DNA of 64,000 nt from Euptelea pleiosperma (taxonomy: Eukaryota; Streptophyta; Magnoliopsida; Ranunculales; Eupteleaceae). This document shows, piece by piece, positions 1-11,641 of the stretch (the stretch's first letter is position 1; each line of letters starts with the position of its first letter). The notes beneath the pieces were generated by a model, which made no database searches, had not been told where the DNA came from, and worked only from the letters and a program-made list of their open reading frames with translations. The translations under genes and the position numbers were made by a program. The stretch lies in the NCBI GenBank assembly GCA_035048495.1, contig CM068545.1, positions 36,346,225-36,410,224 of the forward strand, written 5' to 3'.

Positions 1-1038
1 TTTTGTAAGATAATTAGAGTCGTTCGGCCATGTCTGAGAAGCCTTATAGTAGGACACGAGAGACAATTTCATTTCTTGACTTTGAATTGGAGATGTATGA
101 AAGCTAAAGGACATGTACAACATCCAGTATTCAAGACCAATCGATAGTGAGACACATTAGATAGTGTGTGATGAAATATTTTAGGAATTTGACTGAAAGG
201 ACCTTACCACGAGCTTTGTAGCTTCATTTTACCATAAGATAGGTATGTTGGACGTCTCCTGGGACTTTTGGTAAGTCTTTACAATGTTTTTCAAGATTTT
301 AAGTAGCTTTTTTCAACTTTTATTAGGGTGATGTTTACTTTGTAATGGGTGTTGATCTCACAACTCAAGATGAGTTTTTTTGTAGTCTTTGACCTTTTGT
401 TTCAATCCGTTTGGTTGGATCAACCATCCGAAACTTGAGACGAGTTTTCTATAATCTTTGACCTTTTGTTTCAATCCGTATAGTTGGATCGACCATCCGA
501 TTCATACGGAATCTGCACTTCGCACTCAAACCCAATATCACATTTTTCATTCACTTGCACATATACACTAAATCATCGCATCCCTTTATTATGATGCACT
601 CCATACCCACCAAATCAACAACTTTGTTTACTTCACCCAACTCTCAATTGGCTTGTGCCACTTGACAAGTTTTTCTTGTTTGCATCCCTTGAAAGATTAC
701 CCTTGGACTTCAATTATTTACCTAAATGCCAGTGATTTGTTGCTTATTAATAACCTAAAACCATTTTTTGTGAGTGAAAAAATCCAAGAAAAATCATTGT
801 TCTCTTTCTCTAAAATCGCTCTCGTTAGAGACCTCGCATGGAGGTCCTCACATACTTAGCCTTCTCTCATTTTTTAATATGTTCATCCCCTTACCTTCTA
901 CAACAACATGATGTAAGTCGAGTTGATTTGAAGCAATGCAAGAGACTCATTTTACGCAAGAAGAAGAAGGAATGGCAACCATTGAAGACCTTCAAGAATC
1001 TTGAAGAAATTAAAAGAATTTCAAGCCAAAAAAGTAAG
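1..1038. other. non-coding flank with a two-copy tandem repeat
   Basis: No convincing gene is visible; the short open frames here have no recognisable motif. A unit of about 69 bp is present twice in tandem (about 362-430 and 432-499), with the shared core ctttgaccttttgtttcaat and an inverted gttggatc/gatccaac-like end. The rest is AT-rich sequence of unknown origin, probably older transposon debris. Confidence 0.4.
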
Positions 1039-1830
1039 TGAAAAACAAACGGTCCATTTTCTTTAATCAGAAATACTTAGAAGGGAGGGGTGATTAGGTT
1101 ATTTAAAAATTAATCTAACCTATCACAAGTTTACTAGTCAAGGTAATGTGATAAACTCGCATACCTTAGTTGATTGATAAAAAAGATTATCACAACCGAC
1201 TCAATTCAAATATACCTCTGTGGTATATTGTCTTTTCGTCGTTTGGTCTAATCAATAGATTTAGCGGAACAACAATCAAACATCCACAAAATAAAAGAGT
1301 TTTAACGTGGAAACCTTAGTCAAGGAAAACTACGGGACCACATCCAGATGGAAAGTATTACTAAATAGAAAGTTAAACAAAACAAAGGTTACCTATGCAG
1401 CACCTTTGCAAATGTAGCTTCCAACCTTAGCCAAGACCTACTGCCGACGCGTCCTCCTAGCAAAAAAGCCTTGTCCGCTTGCTCAGTTTGGTACACCCCA
1501 AACCTACCTTCAATCAGCTACTCCGATCTTAATTCTCAACTCTCCAGCCTTTGCTGAAGGTGAAGGATTCAGTACACCATGAACTATGAGTCGCTCAAAT
1601 AGTGTTGAGACGCACTGGTACTCTCAGACTACTAGGTCAAGTTTCTATGTTGAAGACCTAAGCTGAGTAAGAGATCAAGCTTTTGGCTTTGATCTAGAAG
1701 AGAAAAAACTCACAAGATATTTATGAGAACTAAAAGCTTTTTGCTCTTCGAATGGACACTCTTGATAAACAAAACTTTCTTCTCTGTATTCTAAAGTGTA
1801 GAAGTGTCTTTTGTAAAGCCAGAGAGGAGT

Positions 1831-1840
1831 TATATTTATA
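1831..1840 (-). promoter_or_regulatory. TATA box of the minus-strand copia LTR
   Basis: The plus strand reads tatatttata, giving TATAAATATA on the minus strand in a CTATAAATATAAC context. It lies about 790 bp into the LTR, where a U3 promoter is expected, and supports the minus-strand orientation. Confidence 0.5.
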
Positions 1841-1924
1841 GAATTCGTAGCCCAGAGTCTTTTAAAAAGTAGAAGAGTAGAAACTAGAATTTTGGATATG
1901 AGAAAGACTCAATCCGCATGAAGT

Positions 1925-2287
1925 CCAATCGATTGTACTTTGGGTCCAATCGATTGGTCTAAGCTCAATTGATTGGGCTTTGGGTCCAATCGATTGGCCT
2001 TGTACGGATGGATTTTTTTCCTTCATAAATCCAATCGATTGTACATAGTCTAATCGATCGGACTCAAATAAGTTTCTATCCTGTAAGCTCCAATCGATTT
2101 AACAGCGGTCTCCAATCGATTGGGCTTTGATAAAGTTCTATCTCGTAGACTCTAATCGATTTAACAGAGGTCTCCAATCAATTGGGCTTTGATTAAGTTC
2201 AGTCTCATAGACTCCAATCGATTTAACAAAGGTCCCCAATCGATTGGGCTTTGTCCAATCGATTGCCCCAAATAGTCCAATCGATTG
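1925..2287. repeat. array of about 14 CAATCGATTG palindromes
   Basis: About fourteen copies of the self-complementary word CAATCGATTG or one-base variants (CAATTGATTG, CAATCGATTT, CAATCAATTG) occur in about 360 bp. The second half has a higher-order period of roughly 68 bp alternating an 'aatcgatttaac' arm with a 'ccaatcgattgggc' arm. It lies within the U3 part of the minus-strand copia LTR, upstream of its TATA box. Translation of the repeat gives a meaningless SIDW-type peptide, so it is not treated as coding. Confidence 0.8.
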
Positions 2288-2632
2288 AACTTTCTCAGAA
2301 GTCAATAATATTGACTTAGACTCGGGTCTGTCCAATGACTAGGTTTGACCATTATATTTTATTCATTTAAACCTATTCCTATAGCCACTAAGTCGCTTAC
2401 CTTCCTAAGAGAGCGTACACGATCTATAACCAACAAATGGGTAGTTATTCAGATGACTCATGTCGTCTATCGTCTGATCCTTGTTGCCTCTGTCTTCTAG
2501 TCTTCATATAGTCGACGAAGTATGCTTACCACGACATCTTCACACTACACTGGTGCTCGTAAGAAAGGTTACATGAATATTTTATGTCATACAGAATCTT
2601 TGCTAAACTCGAATATGAAAATATTCCTTACA

Positions 2633-3751
2633 ATATCTCCCTTTGGCAATTCTGTGATAAAAAATATTTAATCATATAGAAGGTAAACAAAGAATATAGA
2701 AATACAATCCCACCTTTTTATATAATTCACTCACTATCTCACAATCTCTTGGAAATAACAAACAGATATAAATAAATGTTTTGATCTATTCACTGCATAT
2801 TCCGCCATCAAAATATACCATGTAATATCATCGACAGAAATATATATAAAACAATTAAGCATAGTAGTGAGATTAAATATGCACATCACAGGTAGAGAAA
2901 TAGATAATATTAAAATAATTTTACTCCCCCTATCTTATGCATCTACTAGTTTACCTCATATGATTTTTTCTTCTCATTTTTGTTATAGAATGACAAAGGT
3001 ACAGAAAATAAACAGATAAATTGCATGCATAATCTATTATCATGAATCACAAGTGCATAACAATATATAATAGAATACCAACAGTATCATGTCATATAAT
3101 ATGATAAAAGGGTTTATACTCTATAATACATCTGTAAGATAATAAAAAAGAGTATAACCACTAAGTATAAGAGTTTATCTGAGTACAATGATCTCAAAGA
3201 AAAAAATACAGATAACTCTAGAGAAATCTCTCTCGAGGAGACTAAGCCGATGGTCCAGTACCATCATGCTGATTCGAGGCTAGAAATGGATGATGCTGTC
3301 CGAAGCCCATCATAATGAACTGATGCTCCATGTACCTCTGCATGTCCGTTAGAGTGCCAATCATCCGGTCGAAACCAGCATCCTATCATTCCTCTAACCG
3401 ATGAAAGCTCTGAGACATCCGCTCCTCACGAGAGCTGAGTCGCTAATTGAATCCAATCATTTGATGATGAAGAGACACTAAAGAATAAGGCGCATGCATC
3501 TCAGGTAGCTGGACATACGACGGTTGTGTCTCAAGAGGATGCATCTCTGTATCGATCTGATGTTCTCCTGGATCTGAATCGTCTCCCAAGTCCTCATCAA
3601 AAATGTCATCGAAACTAGGGGGAACCTCAGTAACCCTATGAACCTGAGACATACCCTCTTTTTGCTATGTTTTAGTTTCAAATTTTGTTTATGTATGATG
3701 ATGATTATTGAATAACATGCATTAGTTCTTATTTTTATAATTAGATATATG
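2633..3751 (-). pseudogene. 3' UTR and C-terminal piece of the extra ORF of the minus-strand copia
   Basis: Upstream (in element sense) of the minus-strand LTR lie an AT-rich 3' untranslated stretch (about 2650-3240) and an open piece at 3652-3443 rich in acidic residues and proline. This is the position where SIRE-type elements carry an additional ORF after pol. Only the C-terminal end is present, because the plus-strand SIRE element at 3752 interrupts the locus. No catalytic motif is visible. Confidence 0.4.
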
Positions 3752-4843
3752 TGATAAGTATACTCCCTTTGTTGTCAATTTCAAAACAACATGGGTATTT
3801 ATGTAACCTCCATTGGTTGATTGCCATGGCTTTTGGGAAGCGCGTCTAAGATTTTAAGATTGGCTATGAGGCGACCCTTGATGCGCTGCGAGGACTGAAG
3901 AATCAAGGACTTGAAGAAAAACTCTAAAGTCAACTTGGACATAAATGGAACCCCTAACCTATCATAAGAAACCCCCATCGGCAGAACCCCTAAGTATGAA
4001 AAAACACCAGGGGGGCGATCGGACTCTAAGACGGGGCGACCGGAGGGAAATGGACCCCCGGTCAACCGATCTTAGAGATGGGGCACCAGTTCAGACCGGA
4101 CGATCGGTCTTGTAGATCCTCGAATCACGAGCACACATCTCCTTCCCCATTCAACTATAAATACCCCCTCCCCCTACCTTCATAACTCACCAATTCACTC
4201 AACTATCTCTTGAGTTCTTCACCTCAAAGAGATTTGATCTTTGCTCCCTTGCTTTGGTGTTCTTGCCTTGCTCCAATTGTGGGAGATTTACTTTGGTGCT
4301 TTGTGCTCTTCGTATGAGAGGGATTCGGTAATTGGTCCAGCAGCAGTTCTGTGTGGTGGCTTTTGTTGAGTTTCAACAATATCGAAGCTTCGTTCCTCGT
4401 CAATCTTGATTAAGAGGTAACTTGGTTGTTAGTAAGAGAGTTAGAAAAACTTAAAAAAAAACTCTCTTGATTGTTAAATCAACTATTATGCTATTATGCT
4501 GCCCGAATCAAGTAAGATCTTGACTAAGCGGGAGTTCGATTGCGATCGTACTCTGTTAATATCGATTGCGCTTGAGACCGGGTCCTTTTACCCTATTCAA
4601 TATTATAAGTTGCTTAAATATTGAATTAAAAATGTGTTAAAGTCATTAGAGATATTTAGAGAATGGACGTAATTGTAGATACATTGAACGACTATAAATA
4701 CTTGTGTTATGGATTATTGTCTATTTACTTATTACTTTGATTGATAAATTTGTTTAAATATATTAAGCAATCAAGTTAGGCTAAAATTAATAGACCAATT
4801 CACTACCTCTCTAGTCTCTTATATACATATCAAGGGAACTTCA
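3752..4843 (+). repeat. SIRE-like copia 5' LTR
   Basis: The LTR is 1092 bp, starting TGATAAGTATAC and ending GGGAACTTCA. It is recognisably homologous to 35641-36708 along its length, including the shared 'ggtatttatgtaac' and 'ttggttgattgcca' segments. A TATA box, TATAAATA, lies at 4156-4163. Divergence from the 3' LTR is clearly higher than between the Tat LTRs, so this insertion is older. Confidence 0.85.
4156..4163 (+). promoter_or_regulatory. TATA box in SIRE-like 5' LTR
   Basis: TATAAATA in the context attcaactataaatacccc. The same sequence is kept at 36054-36061 in the 3' LTR, which supports a functional U3 promoter in the ancestor. Confidence 0.6.
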
Positions 4844-4845
4844 AT

Positions 4846-4858
4846 TGGTATCAGAGCC
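4846..4858 (+). other. primer-binding site, tRNA-iMet type
   Basis: TGGTATCAGAGCC, complementary to the 3' end of plant initiator methionine tRNA, starts two bases after the LTR end, as usual in copia elements. The bases CCCAA right after it (4857-4861) form the target duplication of inserted solo LTR Y-A. Confidence 0.85.
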
Positions 4859-5861
4859 CAATGAAACTAGGGTTTTTCCGTCGTTGAAAGCTCAACCCTA
4901 GAGTCAACAAAATTTGTAATAGATCTGAGACTTTAATCCTGCAAAATATAACGGTTTGCATAGCAACTTTGTGTCAGATGTCGATCCGCACTCGGGATTA
5001 GTCAAGTTAGCGTAATCAAAGAACATGAAATGACGGATTTTTCTACAGAAAATGCTACGAAATTAATGTAGGGGTGAGAGTGGTGATCGAGGTGGTTTTT
5101 AAAACACGCTTTTGTTGGATCTAGATAGTGAAAATGTTGTAAATATCAAGAGCATGAAGAACACAGATAAAGTAAAGCATGAAAGGTAAACTATTGCAAT
5201 CAAATAATAATAAAAACTAAAATTAATTCAAAGGAATTAAAAGCCTTAGAGTATTTGCTGGAATTACACTAAGTTTATAAAGCAACAATTAGAGAGAGAA
5301 ATAAAGAAAAAGAAGAGAGAGATTATAGAGAGAGAAAGTGATGGAAGAGAGAGAAAACAAGGAGAGACTTTAGAGAGAGAAAATGAGGACCGTTTACCAA
5401 GGACCCTTACCAATGAAAGATCGAATCAACTCGGTGAGTAGTTCGACTCGGGTGATCGGCCAATGAAGATGAAGGCCGTTGATATGAATGGTTGGCCATG
5501 ATGAGGGACAAAGCAGCACGTGGGTTGTAGCCATGAATGCAACGTGGTGAACCCTTGAACATGAACAGGTGATGGCTTTATGATGACGTCCTAGCCATGG
5601 AAATGAAAGAGCAGCATGGAGGTGATGGGAAGCATCCTTGAAAGAGATCATGGGGGATGTGAAGGGTGCAGCAGCAAGGTGAAGACAGCAAGTGGCTGAT
5701 TAAGGGGAAGCGATAGGCAGTAGAGCAGCTCGGTTCCAAGGGAGTGCTAGGTGGAGAGGGTTGGTAGTGACGGTGCATCAGTCCATAGAAGCCAACCGCT
5801 TCCTCCTTTCTTTTTCTTTTTCTTCATTCTTTTTATTTGTTGTTGTATTCTAAAGAGAGAG

Positions 5862-8831
5862 TGATATTCGCTCAAAAGTGTTTCTTTTAAGCAATTATCC
5901 TTTTAGCGTTATCGCATTCTCCTACGTAAAATACTCTATTTATCTATTTTTCTACATAATAGTCTCTTCTGTTGCGTAGAACACACTTTTCTGGACGAAA
6001 TGATATATTTGCATGCATTAAACGCATTTCTGGAAGTTTAGGTATAAAGACGTTATGATCAAGTCTCATTACGTGCTTTTCTCTTGCAGAAAACTCGATC
6101 GGGCTATTCTCAAGACTTGCAGGCCCAGATCGATCATGAAAGCCCATTATTAAAGCTTAAAGAGCCCACAGGCTATGACTAAAAGATATGGGCCAAATAC
6201 GGGCTGAAAAAGAGGACTGAAGAGCCGGCCCAAAGAACGAAGAGAGTGGGAGAGCCAATGACCAAGAGATGGACCAAAGCGTTTAAAGCCACATGAGTCA
6301 GCAAGGAATGATAGTCTATTTTACTGGAGAAGCGTGAGGATGGTCACAGTGAAGACCAGGGTTCCAGACCCTCTACCAATACTTTTATCTCCATTCTCTG
6401 ATATTTTCTCTCTCCTCCCCCTAATTTTTTATCTCATCTCTCTTTATTCTCTCTCTCTTCATCTCTCGGTCCTCGGATCTACTGACCTAACCCCAGAACT
6501 CCTACCTGTTGGCTCTGGCCCATCTCCCTAAGCTATCGGACCGTTGGATCTTCCATCGGACTGTTGGATTGTCCATCAGACCGTCGGATCTCTCTAAATC
6601 CGTCGGCCTGCCAATCTGGATCCTGATCAAGTCATCTTCAGTTTGACCATCAAATTGTCTGTCACATCATTTTGTGAGACGATGGACATCATCAATCTAT
6701 GTGGGCCAGTAGCCGGGCCTATCATCATCGACCCGCTGTCCGACCATTTAGTGGACCCCGTGAATTTTAAAATAATTTCAATTAAATTTTTAAAAAAGGG
6801 GGGTCCACTAAATGGGGAGATTCCCCAAAGAAAAGTAGAGTTTTACTTAAAAAAAAAATTTATTTTTCTTTTTATTTTCAAAAAATCCCTATTTCCATTA
6901 AAGGAAATAGGGAGCTTTAAAAGGGGAAGGAGAAGGGTTCGTTTGAACCCTAATCCCCCTCCCATCTCAAAAAAAAAAACCCTAAGCCCTTCATTCTCCA
7001 TCTTTTACCCCACGTTCTACTCTTCTTCTCATTCTTTCTCATTTTCTTCTTCTTCTTCTTCATTTACCGGCCGGAGTTGCAGAACTCCAGCCACCTCGTC
7101 TTCTTCTCTTCTGCTTCTTCTCTGCCTACAGCATCGTCTGCGATAGCAACAAGCACCACCGCTGCTCCTATCATCTCCACGTTGCTACTGTGCGCACGCA
7201 ACACCACCACCTTCGCGCTCCATCACCGCCTACCTCCGCCTGTGCGTGCTGCAACCTCTGGACTCTGACGCCTTCTCTCACTCTCCCATCTCGCCTTCTC
7301 TTTCTCTCTCACTTGCTCCAGATAGCAACCAAAAAAAAAAAAAGAAAACAAAAGAGAAGAGAAGAAGGAGAGAAAAGGAGATCGCCCATACCTGCTGGTT
7401 CTCCACGGCGCACCACCATCCTTCTCCTCCATTATCGCCTGCTCCTCCAACGGCCAAGCCGTTAGGTACCCCACCTGCTGGACCCTCTCTCCTTCACGTC
7501 TACCCCCCTCTCTAGAACTGAACCAGCAGATCTCCATTGCTGCCTAATTGCAGCACCACTTGCTGGATGTACCAGCAAACCTTCAGGCCTCCTTCCACGA
7601 TGTGGGCCAAGCTCCGACCTGCAACACCATTCTCTTGGCCGTCCGCAACCAGGCCACCCTCAGCCTAGTCGTTGAGTTCATCTCAAGGTTTTCTTTTGGG
7701 TAAACCTCCATCAACATCACTACCCCTGCAAGTGCAACAATCTCCCTCGATATTCATCTTCTCAAAAAAAAAAAAATATATATATATATATATAAAACCA
7801 GAAAATACAAACGAGAAAGAAAGAAGAAAAAGAAGAGAAGAAGAAGAAGAAGTGAAGGGAAGATCGCCCCTACCTGCCTGTATCTCCATCACCCCCTGCT
7901 GCTCTATTCCCAGCCGTCTCTCACCTTGAGTGGAGGCAATTCCACCAGCAAGCATCCATGGTCCATGTGGGCCACTGAAATCTGGACCTGCAACTCCATA
8001 GTTGCATCCTCGTTGCAACATAGACCGTGGTACTCATCCATGGTGCACACCACATTGCTGTTGTACCCAATGCACTCCTCAAGCCTATAACTTCTCCATT
8101 CTCTCCTTGAACGGCTCGTGTACATGGTGCACCCTACTCCGACTGATGTTCCCCACCTAACGGCTCATTGGTAAGTACGCAAATGGTGAGTTTCCTACCT
8201 TTTCTCTCTACCTTATTTTCTTTTCTCTCTCCTATTTTTAATTTCTCTCTCTAGGTTTCGATTAGTCTTTCCCTTAATTCATCTCTCTCTCTCTCCATCC
8301 ATTTTTCTCTCTAAAAATCTTGTAGTTCTAATTTTCTCTCTCTAAATCTCCTGTTTCTCTCACTAGCTTCTCTTTATAAACTTATCTCTTTTATTTACTT
8401 TCTAATTAAAGTTGGTTGTTTTGTCAATGTTTGCTTGAAAATTTGTAAGCCATACTTTGATTTAAGGAATAAATTGAGGTTCATTGTGGAACTTTAGTAT
8501 TTCAATTCTCATGTTGAGATTCGGGTATTTGATGCATATAATTGTTTCTAATTCTTGGTAGTTTCTCTCTCTAAAATAAAAAAAAATATTTTAAATCAAT
8601 CCACCATTCTCACCTCACCATATTCTCCAAGTTTTTCTGATAAAAATTCATCATTTTATGTGTCTGATTGCACTGACGTGATTAATCCCGAGTGCGGATC
8701 GACATCCGACACGAAGCCACTATGCAAACCTATATCTTTGCAAGATTAAAGAAGTGAACAAAATCGGATCTTTACAAATGTGTTGATTCTAGGGTTTCCG
8801 TAACCAACGACGCGGAAAAATCCTACTTTCA
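5862..8831 (+). mobile_element. Y-B: solo LTR inserted into Y-A
   Basis: This 2970-bp unit starts TGATATTCGCTCAAAAGTG, ends AATCCTACTTTCA, and is flanked by GAGAG at 5857-5861 and 8832-8836. It is the inverted homologue of Y-A: both share the 'gatcgacatccgacac' segment near one end and the GCTTAAAAG/TTTTAAGC hairpin near the other. A TATA-like TTTAAAAG at 6916-6923 is followed by a long pyrimidine-rich stretch (about 6960-7070) resembling a leader. Low-complexity tracts make many spurious open frames. A TA microsatellite lies at about 7776-7793. Confidence 0.85.
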
Positions 8832-9802
8832 GAGAGAGGATGGTCGGTTGCTGGTGTGGGGTGCTCCTGAGATCATGAAGCAGATGAAGAATGGCGTGGA
8901 GTTTCAGGCGGTGATGGGTGGCTGCAAGTTGCAATGGCAAGGAGCGCCGGAGACAATGGTGGCGGAGGAGTATGTAGGAAATCTGGTGCGATGGAGATCT
9001 GGACGATAACTCACCAAAGTTGCTGGTCTTGGGGGTTGCAGGTTGCTGTGCAGCGCCGTTTGGAGGAAGTGCAAAGGTAGATGCAGCGGTGGTTTGCTGT
9101 AGCGTTCCAAAGAGGGAGACCAAGTTCGGTTGAAGATGCAAGGGGCGGCTAGAGAAGAATAGCCATTGAGAGATTAGGGATTTGTGTTGGATGGGGGAGA
9201 ACGGCTAGGTTGGTTGGGGGAATTAGGGTTTTTAGGTGAGAGATTGGAGAGGAGAAGAGAATGAGAGAGTGAGGGAGAACGTTTCCTCTTTTTTTTTCTT
9301 TTTATATCTATCTCTTTCTTAGAGATTAGGGTATGTGGGGAGTGTTGACCGTGGATCCTTTCCCATGCAAGTGGATGGTTGAGATGGATCTAATGTATTA
9401 AAAAGAAAGAAGATTCTCTTGAGACTGTGTTGCTCTTCAACATGTGGGTCCCAGAGTTCCTCTCACAATATTTCTACGTTGTGGTCCACAAGATCTTGTG
9501 GCAAACCATTCTTGTGCGCCAAGTGTAGCGTGAATCTTCTAAGAAATCCTAGCCGTTGAAGATCCTCCATGTTTTTCCTCGACGTGTGGCAATTAAGTGT
9601 GCCAAGTTCCTGCCACTTGTGAGGCGGTAGCTAGCCAGCAACTTTCTTTTGTAAGCTCTTTTCATTCTTTTAATTATTTACGAATATTTGGATGCGACCA
9701 AAACCTTAGCAGATTAGCCATGCTCATTTTGTATCCATCGTCCGACTATCAACATTGTCTTCTCCTAATACCATCGTGCAGTAGCTTCTTAGTTGGCTTA
9801 TG

Positions 9803-10109
9803 GGCTCACCTCTTATATGCACTCAACTTCAATGTGAATAGATTTCCACCGTGTGTAGAACTTTTGTGTTGCTCTAGTGCAACATGGTCTTCTCATTTCC
9901 TTGTTGCCGTGGGGTTGAAGTCAGAACTATGGGCCCCTCAGGGGATTGTGAAATAGATAATTGTTGAGGGGAGACTATGTACGAATTAGGGTTCCTTATC
10001 TTGCTGATCAGACCTCACATTCAACCCTTTTGGTCATCCACTCAGTTGGCACAAATCCTTCGCTTAACACTCTCCATATTATGACACGTCCGCACGATTG
10101 TCCATTCCT
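9803..10109. repeat. 307-bp target duplication, left copy (X1)
   Basis: This segment of Y-A is repeated at 29887-30193 on the other side of the Tat array, with the same length and two substitutions by my count (at the gccGtgg/gccAtgg and aatcCttcg/aatcAttcg positions). It starts GGCTCACCTC and ends TTGTCCATTCCT. A normal gypsy insertion duplicates 5 bp. Confidence 0.9.
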
Positions 10110-10161
10110 ATTTTCCAGCAAGTTAAATAGGAATGGACACTCTCCATATTATGACACTCAG
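10110..10161. other. templated filler at the left junction of the Tat array
   Basis: Three copied patches are fused between X1 and LTR1. Bases 10110-10129 (ATTTTCCAGCAAGTTAAATA) copy the LTR start just downstream. Bases 10129-10138 (AGGAATGGAC) are the exact inverse of GTCCATTCCT at 10100-10109. Bases of about 10137-10157 (ACACTCTCCATATTATGACA) copy 10068-10087 directly. The inverted pair makes a perfect 10-bp stem around the LTR patch. The right copy of the target lacks all of this. Confidence 0.85.
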
Positions 10162-10449
10162 TGTGGGTGCCGTATTTTCCAGCAAGTTAAATATTGACGC
10201 GTGTCACTGGCTCAGCACGTGCGGTGATAAAAAGATGACGCGTGTTAATAGACAGCACGCGAGAGTAAATGCGCCGAACGCATCATCAGGAGCCATAAAC
10301 TGCCCATCGTGTCACACGATTTCCATTAATTGGAAATGCCACGTGTCAGGGTGGAATGATCGACACATGAAAGTGATGCTAACAGAATATACTAACTTCT
10401 TAGCCTTTAATATGTCAGGAAGTATTCAATCTTGCCCGACATATTTATT

Positions 10450-10965
10450 GTTGGATCTCATCCCGCCAAGATCAACTGGATAGACGGGATCTTTACGATC
10501 TCATCCCAACACGTCCAACAGGCTTGACGGGATCTTTTACAATCTTATCCCGGCAAGATATATTGGCTTGACGGGATCTTTACAATCTTATCCCGGCAAG
10601 GTCACCAGACTTACTTGACGGGATCTTTTACAATCTCATCCCGCCAAGGTCTATTGGCTTTACGGGATCTTTACAATCTTATCCCGGCAAGGTCACCAGA
10701 CTTACTTGACGGGATCTTTTACAATCTCATCCCAACACGTCCAACAGGCTTGACGGGATCTTTTACAATCTCATCCCGCCAAGGTCTACTAGCTTTACGG
10801 GATCTTTACAATCTTATCCCGGCAAGGTCACCAGACTTACTTGACGGGATCTTTTACAATCTCATCCCGCCAAGGTATACTGGCTTTACGGGATCTTTAT
10901 AATCTTATCCCAACGAGGTCACCAGACTTACTTGACGGGATTTATATTAATATTGTCCCGGCAAA
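10450..10965. repeat. array of CGGGAT...ATCCCG hairpin units in LTR1
   Basis: About twelve units each place CGGGATCTTT(TA) and (C/T)ATCCCG around a loop of about 12 bases, so each can fold into a 6-bp stem. Spacers alternate among 'gccaaggtctactggcttta', 'gcaaggtcaccagacttact' and 'aacacgtccaacaggcttga' types. The same array occurs in LTR2 (about 21315-21830) and LTR3 (about 28760-29270). The open frames it creates are repeats of one peptide and are not regarded as genes. Confidence 0.8.
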
Positions 10966-11281
10966 GCCAGATGAGATCAAACGACTTATGTGGCATGATC
11001 TCTTACGTACAAGGTAAGTATTCTGAACATAATCGATTTCTTAACTAATGAATATTGGCCACGTGGCAGCTAGTTGAACTATCACAAATTCAACATCCCC
11101 TTATCCGAATACCTAACACAAAGGATGCCACCTCAGTACCACTTTAGTTATTTCAGGTATGACCGATTCAAGGAAGTCAAGATATAACCATAAGATTCTG
11201 TTTTATAACAGAATCCATCTGAGTCATCGTTGACTGATAATGACTAGACACGTGGAAGGTGAGTCACTCCAGTTCTAAGGT

Positions 11282-11289
11282 TATAAATA
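11282..11289 (+). promoter_or_regulatory. TATA box of Tat LTR1
   Basis: TATAAATA in the context aggttataaatatgaga, about 290 bp before the LTR end. Transcription would start near 11315, so R-U5 would be about 260 bp. The same box is present in LTR2 and LTR3. Confidence 0.65.
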
Positions 11290-11580
11290 TGAGACCCTCG
11301 GGACTGAGAAGAGGATCTTGCTCTCCAGATCCAGATAGCCTAAACTCTGAAACCTTTTTACTAATTTCCTGAAACCTGTTACATTTCCTTAAGCTGACTT
11401 GAGCGTCGGAGCCTTGTTAACAGGTACAACCAAATCTCATCTGGAGATCATCCTATCCTTCGCAGAGGAGAAAGTAGTTTCATCCTGGAGCATCAGAATC
11501 GTCCGATCATCACCAAAAACCGAATCGTCTGACCTCGAAGATTGTGTGGGTTAGATCAGATATTTTTCCCCCACATCTTT

Positions 11581-11596
11581 TGGCGCCGTCTGTGGG
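11581..11596 (+). other. primer-binding site of Tat copy 1
   Basis: TGGCGCCGTCTGTGGG starts five bases after LTR1. The first nine bases, TGGCGCCGT, are complementary to the 3' end of plant tRNA-Asp; the rest matches less well. The identical sequence follows LTR2 at 22444. Confidence 0.7.
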
Positions 11597-11641
11597 AAAC
11601 GACTAGAATTTTTCTATTCTAAGAGATATTCGATTCGAACA

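Larger units (their letters stand above)
1039..2632 (-). mobile_element. LTR of a minus-strand Ty1/copia (SIRE-like) element
   Basis: Read on the minus strand, the LTR begins TGTAAGGAATATTTTC at 2632, directly after a purine-rich tract (about 2633-2646), so this is the element's 3' LTR. A TATA box lies inside (minus strand, 1840-1831), followed by a pyrimidine-rich leader. The far end, a run of CCCCTCCC near 1080-1095, resembles the end of SIRE-type LTRs. The outer boundary at 1039 is the nearest TG/CA end and is uncertain by about 50 bp. The middle is an array of CAATCGATTG palindromes, annotated separately. The matching 5' LTR is not in the window. Confidence 0.6.
10162..11575 (+). repeat. 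Tat LTR1
   Basis: A 1414-bp LTR beginning TGTGGGTGCC and ending TTTTTCCCCCACA. It differs from LTR2 at roughly a dozen positions by my count (under 1%), mostly C/T and G/A. It contains the hairpin array (about 10450-10965) and a TATA box at 11282. The preceding bases are filler, not a 5-bp target duplication. Confidence 0.9.

Noticed and set aside
653..1041. Two overlapping open frames of 67-68 codons
   Set aside because: No recognisable domain and ordinary AT-rich composition; chance frames next to a copia LTR.
6643..8125. Overlapping open frames on both strands in Y-B
   Set aside because: Low-complexity CT/GA-rich sequence lacking stops; no motifs, and the frames are not kept between Y copies.
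9803..10109. The 307-bp repeat as a normal feature of Y LTRs present twice before insertion
   Set aside because: The right copy runs seamlessly into the rest of Y-A, the left copy ends in filler, and the summed Y-A length with one X equals that of Y-E.
9597..10483. Open frames across the left edge of the Tat array
   Set aside because: They cross the solo LTR, the filler and the LTR1 start; the target duplication carries part of the same frame by copying only.
10615..10902. Open frame of 95 codons in LTR1 (and equivalents in LTR2 and LTR3)
   Set aside because: The peptide is a repeated translation of the hairpin array; it follows the DNA repeat and has no protein character.
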